Assembly: GCA_012932295.1 (NCBI GenBank)
Contig: JAAONU010000001.1
Coordinates: 24,543,438 to 24,607,437, forward strand
Source of the DNA: Cyclina sinensis
Lineage: Eukaryota > Mollusca > Bivalvia > Venerida > Veneridae
DNA length: 64,000 bases
Reading direction: 5' to 3'
Numbering within the stretch: the stretch's first letter is position 1; the number at the start of each line of letters is the position of its first letter. The notes beneath the pieces are model-generated. The model was not told the origin of the DNA, did not search any database, and worked only from the letters and a program-made list of their open reading frames with translations. A program made the position numbers and the translations under genes. Below, in pieces: positions 12,602-24,945 of the stretch.

Positions 12602-15600
12602 TCAGCGGACTAAGATTGGGCCTTGTTCGTGAATGAAGTCTTTCAAAACACTGAGGATGTCAGCAACATCAGTGGCTCCCTCTGTTGTCACATAGTGCAG
12701 CAAGATCTCACAGTTTCCAGAATCACGGAGAAAGACATATGACCTGTAACAGTGAAATTAAATATATGATTATGTTTTTGGTATGTGAAATAACAAATGT
12801 ATGAACATTTTACAGATTAACTTTATATTTATAACCTCAAAACAATTACCATAAATGCTTTCCACATACAGTTTAAGCTTTGTATCCTAACAAAGTTTAA
12901 ATTTCTAGCCTAATTCACTAAAATCGAAACCAAGTGACTGTAAAAGTAAACCTTTACTTGACAGAATTCCTTGAACTGACATATCAATCATTTGATTTTG
13001 ACAGACCCATTTGTAAGAGATATCAAGTTTATCCTTACTAACTAAACAACGCTATATTCTCCCACTTTGTGGGGGCATAAAAATCCCAAATAAGCAGTGT
13101 GATCAATGACTGCACTGGCAGAAAAGATCAAAACAATTGCACACAGCCAGGTAATGGTTAAGTATGCATTGTATGAAGGCACATAAAATTTAATACATCT
13201 CATCAAATGTTATGCTAACCCATTAAGTCAAAAGCTGTATTACCTGTATAATGCATAGTAATCATTTTCCGCTTCCCTCAGCAACCTTTTTAAAGTGTTC
13301 ATGGTCTGAATGAACTGCAAGGAAAGAAAAAGAGATTTTTTACATCTAGACAACTATAGGCAATTGTTTGTAACATAGAACAAATATCCATGGATGATTC
13401 AGTTTCCTACTGAATGCTTAATTTCAAATGCAATTTTTATACTCATGAAGGAGGCAATAGTGAATGGATTTACTTCATACTTGAACACAACACCCCTTTA
13501 GACAAGACCTTAACACTGACAGATATCTATATGACCTTGACCATGATGGTCCAATTGTCAAAAATACTTAATATTGGCCACAAATTATTACTAAACAGAT
13601 TTAGTTCAGGTTTGCACTAAACAATCCTTTGGAGGAGATCTAAATTCATTTTTTCACATTGACCCCTAAATGACTTTCACCTTGAGGTCAAATTGTCAAA
13701 AAAACAACCCACATCTTCTTTTTGAAGGACCTAAAATTTATTTTCATCTGGTCCTCAGCTCAAAGGTCAAAGCACCACTTCTGGGGCATTATCAGATTTC
13801 AGTAACAGTTCTTGTTTAATCTTAATCAGGTCAATCTGCTTTTGTTTTACATAAAGGAAAAGAATCATGACCTCCATTTTGGTCTAACACTTCTCAAAAG
13901 CCAAAGTCACCACAACAATTCATCAATACTGAAACTTGTTTCTGTGCTTTATCACATGCCTACCTTTAGTTTATAGATTTCAATGACATGTTTCTGTTTA
14001 GCAGGCTGATCCTGAAACTCTGGTCTGTTAATTGTGTTGGCCCATTCTTCACAGAATCTATTACAACCTGTTATATCAAAAAATGACATAGTAAGTATTT
14101 AACTGATTTAAAAGGTAACAGTTTATGAATTTTGTTAGTTTAAACATTCTGAAGTAGAACCAGTATCATAGCAATTTACATATGCTAGAACCTATAGTCT
14201 GGGTCAAGATCTATGGCATGTGCAAGCATCTTTTGTCTAGGTCCAGATTAATGGAATTAGCAAGCACCTTTTGTCTGAGTCAAGATCTATGGCATACATG
14301 TATGCAAGCAACTTTTGTCTTGAGTCCAGATCTATGGCATATGCAAGCATCTTTTGTCCAGTTCAAGATCAATGGCATATGCTAGAACCCTTTTGTCTAA
14401 GTCCAGATCTATGGCATATGCAAGCACCTTTTGTTTAAGTCCAGATCTACGGCATATGCAAGCATATTTTGTCTCAGTCCAGATCTATGGCATATGCAAG
14501 CAACTTTTGTCTGAGTCCAGATCTATGGCATATGCAAGCACCCTTTGTCTCAGTCCAGATCTACGGCATATGCAAGCACCTTTTGTCTGAGTCCAGATCT
14601 ATGGCATATGCAAGCACCTTTTGTCTGAGTCCAGATCTATGGCATATGCAAGAATCTTTTGTCTGAGTCCAGATCTATGGCATATGCAAGCACCCTTTGT
14701 CTGAGTCCAATTCTATGGCATATGCAAGAATCTTTTGTCTGAGTCCAGATCTATGGCATATGCAAGAATCTTATGTCTGAGTCCAGATCTATGGCATATG
14801 CAAGAATCTTTTGTCTGAGTCCAGATCTATGGTATATGCAAGCATCTTTTGTCCAGTATAAGATCAATGGCATATGCTAGAACCTTTTGTCTGAGTCCAG
14901 ATCTATGGCATATGCAAGCATCGTTTGTCTGAGTCAAGATCTATGGTATATGCAAGCATCGTTTGTCTTAGTCTGATCTATGGCATATGCAAGCATCTTT
15001 TGTCCAGTTCAAGATCAATGGCATATGCTATAACCTTCTGTCTGAGTCCAGATCTATGGCATATGCAAGCATCTTTTGTCTTAGTCCAGATCTACGGCAT
15101 TTGCAAGAATCTTTTGTCTGAGTCCAGATCTATGGCAAATGCAAGCACCTTTTGTCTGGGTCCAGATCAACAACTACTGTACGACAAGATATTATGTTTT
15201 TTGTGACTTTTCAGCCTTTACAGGGTACCCAGTTTATTTAGAAACTTTGTTTACAGACATAAATCTTAATTTCAATCAAATTACAAAACATGATAAAATT
15301 GAAAAGTGTTCTAAATATATACAATGTATACAAAAATATTCTTTAAATATGAGAAAAAAAAAAGAAAAGAAAAAAAGAAATGATGAAATACTATTGTTAT
15401 CACCACCTTAGGATTCTCATGCAAGTGACTTATTGCTGTGTATGTATTTAAGCAGCTTTATATATCTCAGTCATTCAGTACAAAAACTTCTGATCTTAAT
15501 CTGAAAAATAAAATAAAATACAGTCAGTGTTTTCATGTAATCTATAAAATGAAATCTGCAGAGAATAAATCAAATTGGTCTTTACCATTAGAGTCTAGTT

Positions 15601-18600
15601 TCACAGAATCTTCAGAGAGACTAACAGTTAGTGTCTTCTGTGTGTCTGTCTGTCTGCTTTCGACATCTTCCAGCATATCAACACTGCCAGACAAAGAGCC
15701 AGTTTCTCGTCTCAACCTTGTGTCTCTTAACTGACTGAGAATATCTGACAGGCTGCACGCATTGTAAAATCTGTAAAAATTAATCAGAAACCACAAATAA
15801 AATGTGCTTCATATTGAGAGAAAATATCAATCCTAATAAACTATAATTCTTTAAAATGTTACTGAGCTCCCTTCCACAAACTTCCCATGAACAGTACTTA
15901 ACTATCAGTTGGAATATCAAGAAGGATTTTTAAGCATTACTAAGTTGTGTATTTTAACTTGATTATTTAGTAACTGAAATAAAATTCGAAACTATCATAA
16001 AGTTTTTTACCGTTGTATATCTGCTTGTAGGTCAGCAGTCCCACCTGTCAAGACTAACTTGTCATCATGGAGTGCCTGAAATCAATTTTGAAATATGCTA
16101 AAATTAATGTACAAGCACCTTTATTAATGAAAACCTGATATCTAACCATTTCTTACCATGGTAAAAGATCAGATATATTGGAATTTGACTAACTCATAAT
16201 TCAAGTTTACAATGTCTTACTCTAGCGTAATACTAGATAACAGACATGTATACAGACATATTTTTTTCACTTCCTTATCAACAGCTGAACTTTAAACTTA
16301 TCAGGCTAAAATGTTTTGGTCCCCTTAAAGACATGTATGCTTATCAGAAAAGTGTTACTGTAACTTACCTGAACATTAGAAAACTGACTTTTAAGCTACT
16401 TACAGCAAAGATGAGGTACTTGAGACTATCTCCTAGTGCCTGTTTACATCTGATCAAGTACTCTACTTACAGCAAAGATGAGGTACTTGAGACTATCTCC
16501 TAGTGCCTGTTTACATCTGATCAAGTACTCTACTTACAGCAAAGATGAGGTACTTGAGACTATCTCCTAGTGCCTGTTTACATCTGATCAAGTACTCTAT
16601 AGCTACTGTATACCAGTTCTCTAAAGAATCTAACACTGAAGGTGGGAGCTCTTCAGGCTTGGAGATATCCATGGTCTTCATTGGTTTGACAATATCAGAA
16701 CAGTAGTTATCTAAATCTGTTCTAAATCTGTACAATGTTAAGGAATCTAAAACTTGTACAAGTTTATACCACTTCACCCTGGTAACCATGTAAGATTATA
16801 GAGTCATTTTAAAATTGGTTAAACATAAGCACTACAAGCATCTCCAACTTTACTGAATCTCCAGAATGTTTCAATGAATCTGACGACTTCAACACTAGTA
16901 ACCTGATAATAATTTTATTTTTTCTGTTATCTATGGTTGTAAATTTACTGTCAATGTTTTGAGTTCTTATAATTTTGCAATTCCAGTAAAATTTCACAAT
17001 TTATATCTCAAATGCAATTTACAACAATTACCAGTGTTCAAGCTGAATTTATTAAATGAGCAACAGAACTGAATTCTCATTGTTTTCATTACCGGCATCC
17101 CATTACCTCTGTACTCTGGGTTAGAAAATGATGATGGATCATGAACAAGATAAATTTGAGATCACGAAATTTCTATACATTTCTCCTTTGAAGCTGAAAT
17201 CTCAGATATTTAAGGATACAAGTCAAGGATTAACTCTTCATCCAACAGGAAACAAATAAGGTATTTTGTTGTTTCATTACTATCTGTGACTGTGTCTTCC
17301 ACATCCATTATGTAGTAATAGCAGCCATATTTCTCTTCAGTCTCCTCAGAATCTCCACTAAAATGAAAGAATACCTGCCTTAAATTATATCCCTCTATTA
17401 AAGTAGAAATACTGCAATCAACAATGAAGTTAATTGTACATTTTTCAAGTAACCTTTAGTTGTGGGTGGGGGGGGGAGGGGGGGGGGGGAGGGGGGGGGA
17501 GAGTTTGTGGACTACAAGTACTGAGTGGAAGAAGAAATAATTCAAGATGTCAGACACTAAAAGCCTAGTTGGTACATTTGTTTCAGACATATCCTCCTTC
17601 TGAATGTATCGATTTTTCTTTACATAAAATTGCCAGTACTATATTCCTATAGGTACAATTGGAGCGGGGTTAGTGTTATCCAATATTATGTAATTCTATG
17701 TTTTGATTGGCTGTTAGAAGATCCGACAATTGCCAAAGCATTACGTATTTTTATGATGTACTACCTGTTGAATCATTTGCAAAGTTGTGTTATTCCGGAA
17801 ATGCTCGGACAGAATCACATGACTGTCTGGTAACATTGTGTATGAACAATTAATGTTATTGTTTTGAAATCTATTAATAGTAACAAGTAACAGATACAGG
17901 TAACTTTTTGAAGTTTGGCAAAAATATGGCGGTTGAAAAAAATGCAAAACATAGTAATTTTGTAATTACAGTAACAAAGTCATTTTTCATCAAACAATTC
18001 AATATTTTATATCATTTAAAAGGTCTGTAAACTCATATTTTACATATTTAAAAAATAATTGTCAAAACTGTACACTTTCTTGTTTGTAAAAGGTTAAACA
18101 TAGTGCATCTAAGCTGCTAGAAAATGCTGAAATGACAGGTATGAATTAGTTTAGTTTTCTTTTTTAAAAGCAAAAATTCAAAATATGCTTATATTTTTAA
18201 AATAAGAATTTAAAGAGCTTTCAAATGATCAAAATGATACAAAGTTTATGTTTAATGATTTCAGATAATAAATTCGGCTCACAAAGAAAAAAGCTATCTA
18301 ATGTTAAAACTTCTGTCTGGTTCCCAGACGTACTTTGCTACAACAGTGACTGTATCTCATCTGGGGTTTATGTTGAATAATATCAAAGTAATCAAAGCAT
18401 GGTCAAAGTTATTATCATAATTGATATTACAATTATATTTGTTATTCTACTCAAGCATGTTTGTTATTCTGTTCAAGCATGTTATTTCATGAAATTCATG
18501 TTACTTTGTTACTTAACAATAGAAGCAATGTTTTAGTATCATAATTATCACCATTAACATCAAGAGATATACGGAAATAAAAGGTTGAACAAATATGTTG

Positions 18601-19027
18601 TTGTTGTTCTTCAAAAAATGTGCATTACCTTAGTTATAATTTGTCTGAACAGACCGGTATATATTAAATCTTTAAATTAATCTTTTTATTGGCATCTGCA
18701 AACAAAATAGAGTGCTGTAGCTTAAGGTTTCTTAAAAATACAGTAAAAAAAAAATACACTCAAATGGACTCAAGTCTATTTGAATTTTCCTTGTTCGTAT
18801 ACTGGTATATAAAATTTCATTTTGTGAAAATTAGCATTAAGTCTATGCAAGCAAAGAATTTTTTAAAATTCTTTTAAAGAGAAAGTTGCAAGATATACCT
18901 CAAATTCACTGTTACCACTGTCCCAATTTGTGAATATACTATCCCGGTTTCCAATCTTTGAGAAAATCTTTTATTAAGTTCTATAGCTTGCTCTGTGGAG
19001 CAGTTTGTCTTCAGTATGGTCAAGTCT
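12602..19027 (-). CDS. Conserved-looking protein of unknown function, eight 3' coding exons
   Basis: Minus-strand exons in order: 19027-18899, 17357-17220, 16778-16538, 16075-16011, 15770-15586, 14067-13964, 13314-13244 and 12743-12602 (TGA at 12604-12602). All have AG/GT borders, and all seven junction phases agree, leaving about 358 open codons; this is strong evidence of a real gene. The product is soluble-looking and helical, with no signal peptide or membrane segment. It shows an acidic aromatic stretch (EEKYGCYYYIMDVED), then WYKLVQVLDSLTLYRFR, ENWYTVAIEYLIRCK, a polar serine/aspartate-rich linker in exon 15586-15770, and a well-conserved-looking C-terminus (LLREAENDYYALYR, LLHYVTTEGATDVADIL). 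I do not recognise the family securely; a C12orf56-like uncharacterised protein is a weak guess. The 5' end lies above 19027, beyond repeat-filled sequence, and was not found. The exon ending at 17220 uses a less usual donor (GTATCC), chosen because it restores phase. Confidence 0.85.
13048..13082 (+). repeat. Isolated terminus of a tandem-core element inside an intron
   Basis: CTATATTCTCCC then TTTGTGGGGGCATAAAA repeats the hairpin-GGGGGCATAA ending seen at 60-91 and near 25640. A broken right end with no core units attached. Confidence 0.45.
13440..13930 (+). repeat. Degenerate tandem-core remnant inside an intron
   Basis: It contains TGACCTTGACCATGATGGTC, CAATTGTCAAAAATAC and CCTTTGGAGGAG, with spaced AGGTCA/TGACC half-sites like other core repeats, but no clean period remains. 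Confidence 0.45.
14180..15172 (+). repeat. 38-bp minisatellite, about 26 copies, intronic
   Basis: The unit is CTGAGTCCAGATCTATGGCA followed by TATGCAAGCACCTTTTGT, repeated head to tail with point changes (CACC/CATC/AATC, CTGAG/CTTAG/CCAGTT). It lies wholly in the intron between exons 15586-15770 and 13964-14067 of the minus-strand gene. Many units contain BglII-type AGATCT and ATGCAA octamer-like cores. The open frames over it are by-products of the repeat. Confidence 0.95.
16396..16596 (-). repeat. 67-bp triplication covering an exon end and its splice donor
   Basis: Three head-to-tail copies start at 16396, 16463 and 16530 with a period of exactly 67. On the minus strand each holds the final ~59 bases of exon 16778-16538 plus the donor TTTGCT|GTAAGTAG. 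The copy at 16530-16596 is the working exon end, and the other two fall in the intron. Reading past the first donor meets a stop a few codons later, so use of the distal donors would not keep the frame open. Confidence 0.9.
17463..17501 (+). repeat. Guanine homopolymer/G-quadruplex-prone tract
   Basis: Nearly uninterrupted G runs broken only by single T or A bases, in the intron between exons 17220-17357 and 18899-19027. The transcript of the minus-strand gene would be C-rich here. Confidence 0.85.
17502..18898. other. Intron sequence without other recognisable features
   Basis: AT-rich intron of the minus-strand gene. Nothing further is recognised. Confidence 0.5.
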
Positions 19028-19249
19028 CTGAAATGAAACAAAAGCTGTCTAACAGAACAAATTCTAAATAAAGGTACATGTTATTGAGAGCATACCAATC
19101 CACCATTGCAACCTGAAGTTTCTTTTAAAGCAATCAACTTCTTTTCATCTATCATGTCAAGAGTTTAAGAATATACCACTGGACAATTAATCTTTTGTTA
19201 GTTTGTTTTTACTGGGGTTTAACACTATGCTCAACACACATTTTTCATC

Positions 19250-20205
19250 AACAATAGGGCCATGATGGCCCTAAATCGCTCACCTGAGTCTCATTGCTCA
19301 TTTTACAAGTATTGTTATTGGTTGTTACAGATTTTCGTTGTTTGCAAGTTTGAAAAAAGTTTTCAGTAAGTTTCTGGGTGTAATGGTACTCAAATTTTTT
19401 AGCAGCAACAGTTTACCCTACAGGTCCCAGTGAACTTGACCTTTGACCTACAGAGCCCAAAAACAATAGGGTTTTTCTAATATAATTACCCTGTGAAGTT
19501 TGAAGGTTCTGGGTGTAATGGTACTCCAGTTAATGAGGAGAAATAGTTATCACTCTACAGGTCCCTGTGACCTTGACTTTTGACCTACTGACCCCAAAAA
19601 TGATAGGGTTCTTTTACTGAGTAAAGACAATCATCCTATGAAGTTTGAAGGGTCTGGGTAAAATGATACTCCAGTTACTAAGCAGAAACAGTTTTCACTC
19701 TAGAGGTCCCTGTGAACTTAACCTTTGACCTATGGACCCTAAAAACAATAAGGTTCTTCTAATACAATTATCCTATAAAGTTTGAAGGCTCTGGGTGTAA
19801 TGATACTACAGTTACTCTGCAGATATACTTTTCACTCTACAGGTCCATGTGACCCTGACCTATGACATACTAGCCCCAAAAACAATATGGTTCTTCTGTT
19901 TAGTAAAAGCAATCATCCTATGAAGTTTGAAGGCTCTGGGTGAAATGGTACTCCTGTTATTGAGTGGAAATGGTTTTCACTCTAGAGGTCCCTCTGACCT
20001 TGACCTTTGACCTAAAAAACAAAAGGTTTTTTCTACTCAATAAGGGCAATAACCCTCTGAAGTTTGAAGGCTTTGGGTTAATTGGTACTCAAGTTATTGA
20101 AAGAAAGTGTGACAGACAGATAGACAAACAGACACCCATGGACAGGGCAAAAACAATATGTCTCCTTCAGAAGGGCGGGGTTGGGTGGTGGGGAGACATA
20201 ACAAC
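19250..20205 (+). repeat. Tandem-core element, ~175-bp unit, palindromic head
   Basis: It begins with the perfect palindrome AGGGCCATGATGGCCCT at 19256-19272 and GCTCACCTGAG. Then come about four to five units sharing GAAGTTTGAAGG, CTGGGTGTAATGGTACTC, TTTTCACTCTA and AGGTCCCTGTGACCTTGACC. It closes with a GACAGACAGA tract and GGGGAGACATAA near 20190-20200. No coding sequence. Confidence 0.75.
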
Positions 20206-21260
20206 TAATAATTGAAGGTCTAGCCCTTGGTGTTTCGGGGCAGCAGATTTTTTAAGTTTTCCCTATATAAGTCCTTGTGTAAAATGCTGTACACCAAATA
20301 TCTTAACTCTAGGCCTTGTGGTATCTGAAAAGAAGATTTTTAAACTTTTTCCTATATAACTGTAAATGTATAATGTAAAACATGTAACCACTGGGGAAGG
20401 GCCATTTTTGACCCAGGGACCATGAATTGAACAAACTTGGTAGAGGTCCTCTAGACAATGCTACATACAAAATATCTAAGCTCTATGCCTTTTGGTTTCT
20501 GATGTAAAGATTTTTTAAGACTTTTTCCTATATATAAGTCTATGTAAACAAGTGACCCCCCCAGGGCAGCGCCTATTTTGACCCATTGGCTATGATTTGA
20601 ACAAACTTAGAAGAGGTCCACTAGACAATGCTACACACCAAATATCTAAACTCTAGGCCTTGCAGTTTCTGACAAGAAGATTTTTTAAAGTTTTTCCTAT
20701 ATAACTCTATGTAAAACATGTGACTCCTGGGGCAGGGCCATTTTTGACCCAGGGGCCATTTTTTAAACAAACTTGGTAGAGGTCCACTGGTCAATGTTGC
20801 ACACCAAATATCTAAACTCTAGGCCATGTGGTTTCTGATAAGAAGATTTTTAAGTTTTCCCTACTTAAATCTATGTAAAATCAACTGACCGCTGGGGTGG
20901 GGTCAGTTTTGACCCAAGGGTAATAATTTGAAAAAATATGGCAGAGGTCCAACCAGATGAAGCTTCCTACCAAATATCTTAGCTCTAGGCCTTGAGGTTT
21001 CAGAGAAGGAGAATTTAAAAATCCAACTTTTAAAATTGATTTTTAGCTCCAGTGAACCAGAAATGCAATGGACTAGAACCATTTGGAAAATCTTGGTAGA
21101 GCTTCATGCAAGGAACATCCCAGGCAAGTTTCAGTAAATTTCATCCATTGGTTTTAGAGGAGATGTCGTTTGAATGAAAAGTTGATGACGGACAGACAGA
21201 CGACAGACAAAGACCAATCAGAAAAGCTCACCCTGAGCACTTTGTGCTCAGGTGAGCTAA
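20206..21260 (+). repeat. Tandem-core element, ~150-bp unit, hairpin CTAA end
   Basis: Five or so units share AAACAAACTTGGTAGAGGTCC, ACACCAAATATCTAAACTCT and GGCCTTGTGGTTTCTGA. They are followed by a GACGGACAGACAGACGACAG tract and a near-perfect hairpin at 21225-21258 (AGCTCACC.TGAGCAC pairing with GTGCTCAGGTGAGCT), ending CTAA. Together with 19250-20205 it may be one composite element. Confidence 0.75.
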
Positions 21261-21593
21261 AAAATGAACCACCTCTCACCTTGGTCTTAACTAAAGGGAA
21301 TCCACACAGCTTACCTTTCAAAGGAATAACCAAAATATGCTTTCACGCATCCAATAACAGAAAATCAATCGGTAATTAATAATCTATAGTTGTTAAGTGG
21401 TAAGTCAATATACAATGCTCACACTGTGTTCACTAAAAACATCGGTCATTTTGTCAAAAACAAGTGTTAAGCAGATTTTCAAAATTTTAAATTTGTAAGA
21501 AACACTTACATTTTTAGAACATCTATCTTTCACTTCAACAGCTTAAAGTTTTATTACAAACTGCCGAATAAAAGATAAGTATTTTTCAAAAAC
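21261..21593. other. Unique spacer between elements
   Basis: Not repeat-like. It may be residual intron or upstream sequence of the minus-strand gene, but no exon could be defended. Confidence 0.35.
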
Positions 21594-24500
21594 AAGAGGG
21601 TCCATGGGACCCTGGGTCGCTCACCTGCCAACAACTGCTCAATGGTTGCAAGAGTCAGTGGATGCAAATACAATTGCCAATTGACTAAAAGGGTGCAGGC
21701 AATTATGACCATGGGGTCATCTTTGGTAGAGTTTCACTAGATGTCGTGCGTCATCAGGATTGTTAAAGCACAATGTGGACTATAATGGACTGAGCCTCAT
21801 AAAAAATATATCAGGCACATATACTGTGAAATCATTTTTGTTTGCGTAGGACGAATTTTCGCGTATACGCGCTAGGAACAATGCGCGAATTTAAGACTGC
21901 GCTTTTATTAAACTAATAAAACACTTACGTTATCCGAATCTTGATCCTATCCTAAATACCTGCATATATTTTTCCACTCACTTTTGACCATTAGTTGTTG
22001 TTTTTAGCCAATATAACTTGAATAATCGGATGTTTTAGCAAATTCTAAATATCTAGCAAAATTAAAATGAAACTTATTATGTTTTCTTTTTAAGTATGTT
22101 TCATTTGTATTTCCTTAAATTGTTGAACGCTTGTCTGAAGCGTTTACTAATAATTATTACATCGTTGTCTCCACTATTACGATAATTTGTTAAATTCTTT
22201 AACTTTTCAATGAGAAACAAACTTTCTTTTTTGCTATTGAAACTTATTTTATTCTTTGAGAATGTAAGAATGAAACCGAATAGAAGTAACAACACATAAA
22301 TAGGACATGAACGAGTAAAGGTAATTTTCGAAAGCGGCAATGTTTTTTTTTAACGTAATTGATTAGGGACCGGTTACAAAAGAGCAGTCGGTATCGATCT
22401 TTTAATCTGTGCACACTTAATCTGTGTCAATTAACGTCAATTAACAGCTGGACCTGTCAGTTTGTATATTCGAAAGCGGACCGCGGTAATTGACACATAT
22501 ACACGCGTCGGTGGTGATCCAGCGTCATGCAGCTGTCGCCTGCTTTTTATGCTGATAAAAAAAAATTGAATCTGAAATTGAAAATGCGCGAATTTAGGAC
22601 CGCGCGAACGTACTTTTTTGGCCGTTTGCGCGAAATTTCATCCCAGCGAATTTAAATGATTTCACAGTACACATGATACCTAACATGTTTAAAGTTTCAA
22701 AGCAGTATCTTGAAAAATGTAGAAGTTTGTGCCGCAATATTTTTTTAAAAATCCTGCCGTTATACAAAAAACTAGGTTGCTGTGAACTGAATGTTGGAAC
22801 ACCGTTCCAAACAGGGATTATTTGCATGACACATGTTCACTCTATTGCCAATTCTACTAATTATTTTAAAATCCAACCATAGATGCAAAAAATATATGGG
22901 CAAGACACAAACTATCAGCAGTAAGGACTATATAGCAGAACTTACTAAGTTCAGAGGGTTGCTGTGACATGGATCTTGTAGGGAGGAACATGGGTTTCGA
23001 GTGTAACACATACTTATTTTAATTTTTGGTTGTAAGGGTTGCAGAGACTTTCAGTCTTTAAGTAATGTTATTTATAATACTAGAACTTTTATTAAAATAC
23101 AATGTACACAATTATAAAGAATAAGATTCATAATGGAAAAAAATGTGTAAATGCAATCTTTAATAGAATAGAACAATATTAGCCCTTCAAAATTATTTTT
23201 CCCTGACTTTTCACTAACTTTTCTGGATTTTTATTTTTCACTGACCAATTTTCAAAATTACCTGACAATTCCCTGACCTTGAAAAAAAATCAAATTTCCC
23301 TGACTTTTCAAGTCCCCTGGCAACCCTGCAAGATCTTATATTAACTCAAGTATTGTAAGTCTGATTAATTTCAAATCAAAAATGAAGCTGCTATTGTGCA
23401 GACAAGGTCTAAATAGTTAATTTTGGCACTTTCAGGGGCCATAACCCTGGAACCAATAATGCAATAAGGCAATCTGAAGAAAGGAACCAAGATCTTATGG
23501 TAATGAAAGTGAAGAGCAGACCAAAATTAAGACCACTAGAGTGCAGAAAAGCTTTTATCATAACTTGACCTAGTGACTAAAATTTCTAAGTCACATGACC
23601 CAGTTTCAAACTTGACCTAGATATCATCGAGACTAACATTCTGACAAAGCTTGAAGAAGATCGGAGCAAAATTAAGACTACTACAGTGCAGACAAGCTTT
23701 TTCTATAATTTGACCTAGTGACCTAGTTTTCAAGGTCACATAACCCAGTTTCGAACCTAACCTAGATATCATTGAGATACACATTCTGACCAAGCTTGAA
23801 GAAGATGGGACCAAAATTAAGACCGCTAGAGTGCGGACAAGCTTTTTCTAAAATTCGAACTAGTTACCTTGTTTTCAAGGTCACATGACCCAGTTACGAA
23901 CTTGACCTAGATATCATTGAGATAAACAATCTGACCAAGTTTGAAGAAGCTCGGACCAAAATTAAGACTGCTAAAGTGCGGACAAGCTTTTTCTATTATT
24001 TGACCTTGTGACCTAGTTTTGAAGGTCACATGACCCAGTTTTGAACTTAATCTAGATATCATTGGGATTAACATTTTGACCAAGTTTGAAGAAGATCAGA
24101 CCAAAATTAAGACCACTAGAGTGCAGACAAGCTTTTTCTATAATTTGACCTAGTGACCTAGTTTTAAGGGTGAGATGACCCAGTTATGAACTTGACCTAG
24201 ATATCATTGAGATAAACATTCTGACCAAGTTTGAAGAAGCTCTGACCAAAATTAAGACTGCTAAAGTGCGGACAAGCTTTTTCTATAATTTAACCTTGTG
24301 ACCTAGTTTTGAAGGTCACATGACCCAGTTTCGAACTTGATCTAGATATCATTGAGATTAACATTTTGACCAGGTTTGAAGAAGATCGGAACAAAATTAA
24401 GACCGCTAGAGTGCAGAGAAGCTTTTTCTATAATTTGGCCTAGTGACCTAGTTTTAAGGGTGAGATGACCCAGTTATAAACTTGACCTAGATATCATTGA

Positions 24501-24945
24501 GATAAACATTCTGACCAAGTTTGAAGAAGCTCGGACCAAAATTAAGACTGCTAGAGTGCGGACAAGCTTTTTCTATAATTTGACCTTTTGACCTTGTTTT
24601 GAAGGTCACACTACCCAGTTTCAAACTTGATCTAGATATCATTGAGATTAACATTTTGACCAAGATTGAAGAAGGTCAGACCAAAATTAAGACCGCTAGA
24701 GTGCGGACAAGCTTTTTCTATAATTTGACCAAGTGACCTAGTTTAAAGGGTGAGATGACCCAGTTATGAACTTGACCTAGATATCATTGAGATAAACATT
24801 CTGACCATGTTTAAAGAAGATCGCACCAAAATTAAGACTGCTAGAGTGCGGACAACAATTGTGAACGGACGACGGACGGACAACGGACGACGGACGAAAG
24901 GCGATCACAAAAGCTCACCCTGTCACTATGTGACAGGTGAGCTAA
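21594..24945 (+). repeat. Tandem-core element with palindromic head and hairpin CTAA end
   Basis: The head AGAGGGTCCATGGGACCCT...GCTCACCTGCC at 21597 is a palindrome of the same kind as at 19256. From about 23540 come nine units of ~148 bp (TTGACCTAGTGACCTAGTTT, CTTGACCTAGATATCATTGA, GACCAAGTTTGAAGAAG, AAAATTAAGAC, TAGAGTGCGGACAAGC). Units alternate between two sequence types in the second half. A GACGGACGGACAACGGAC tract and a hairpin at 24912-24943 follow, ending CTAA. The region also contains a nested MITE at 21824-22671. Confidence 0.75.
21824..22671. mobile_element. Nested MITE with ACTGTGAAATCATTT ends (~850 bp)
   Basis: Inverted ends read TACTGTGAAATCATTT from both sides, followed by TTCGCG/GCGCGAA-rich subterminal sequence (GCGCGAATTTAAGAC left, GCGCGAATTTAGGAC right). 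CACAT lies just outside each end, and TA borders each terminus. A TA-duplicating Tc1/mariner-like MITE or a 5-bp duplication are both possible. No transposase. Confidence 0.65.

Noticed and set aside
14182..15206. Several overlapping frames of SRSMAYAS-type repeats
   Set aside because: Produced by the 38-bp minisatellite in an intron; not protein evidence.
17040..17165. Minus-strand peptide IYLVHDPSSFSNPEYR with a GTAATGG donor, looking like an extra exon
   Set aside because: Two in-frame stops lie just upstream, no AG acceptor is available, and its phase clashes with exon 16778-16538. The GTATCC donor at 17219 gives correct phase instead.
21280..21350. Possible upstream exon of the minus-strand gene ending TTTGAAAG|GTAAGC
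   Set aside because: Phase fits, but only ~25 codable bases remain after a stop and the acceptor is poor; chance is likely.
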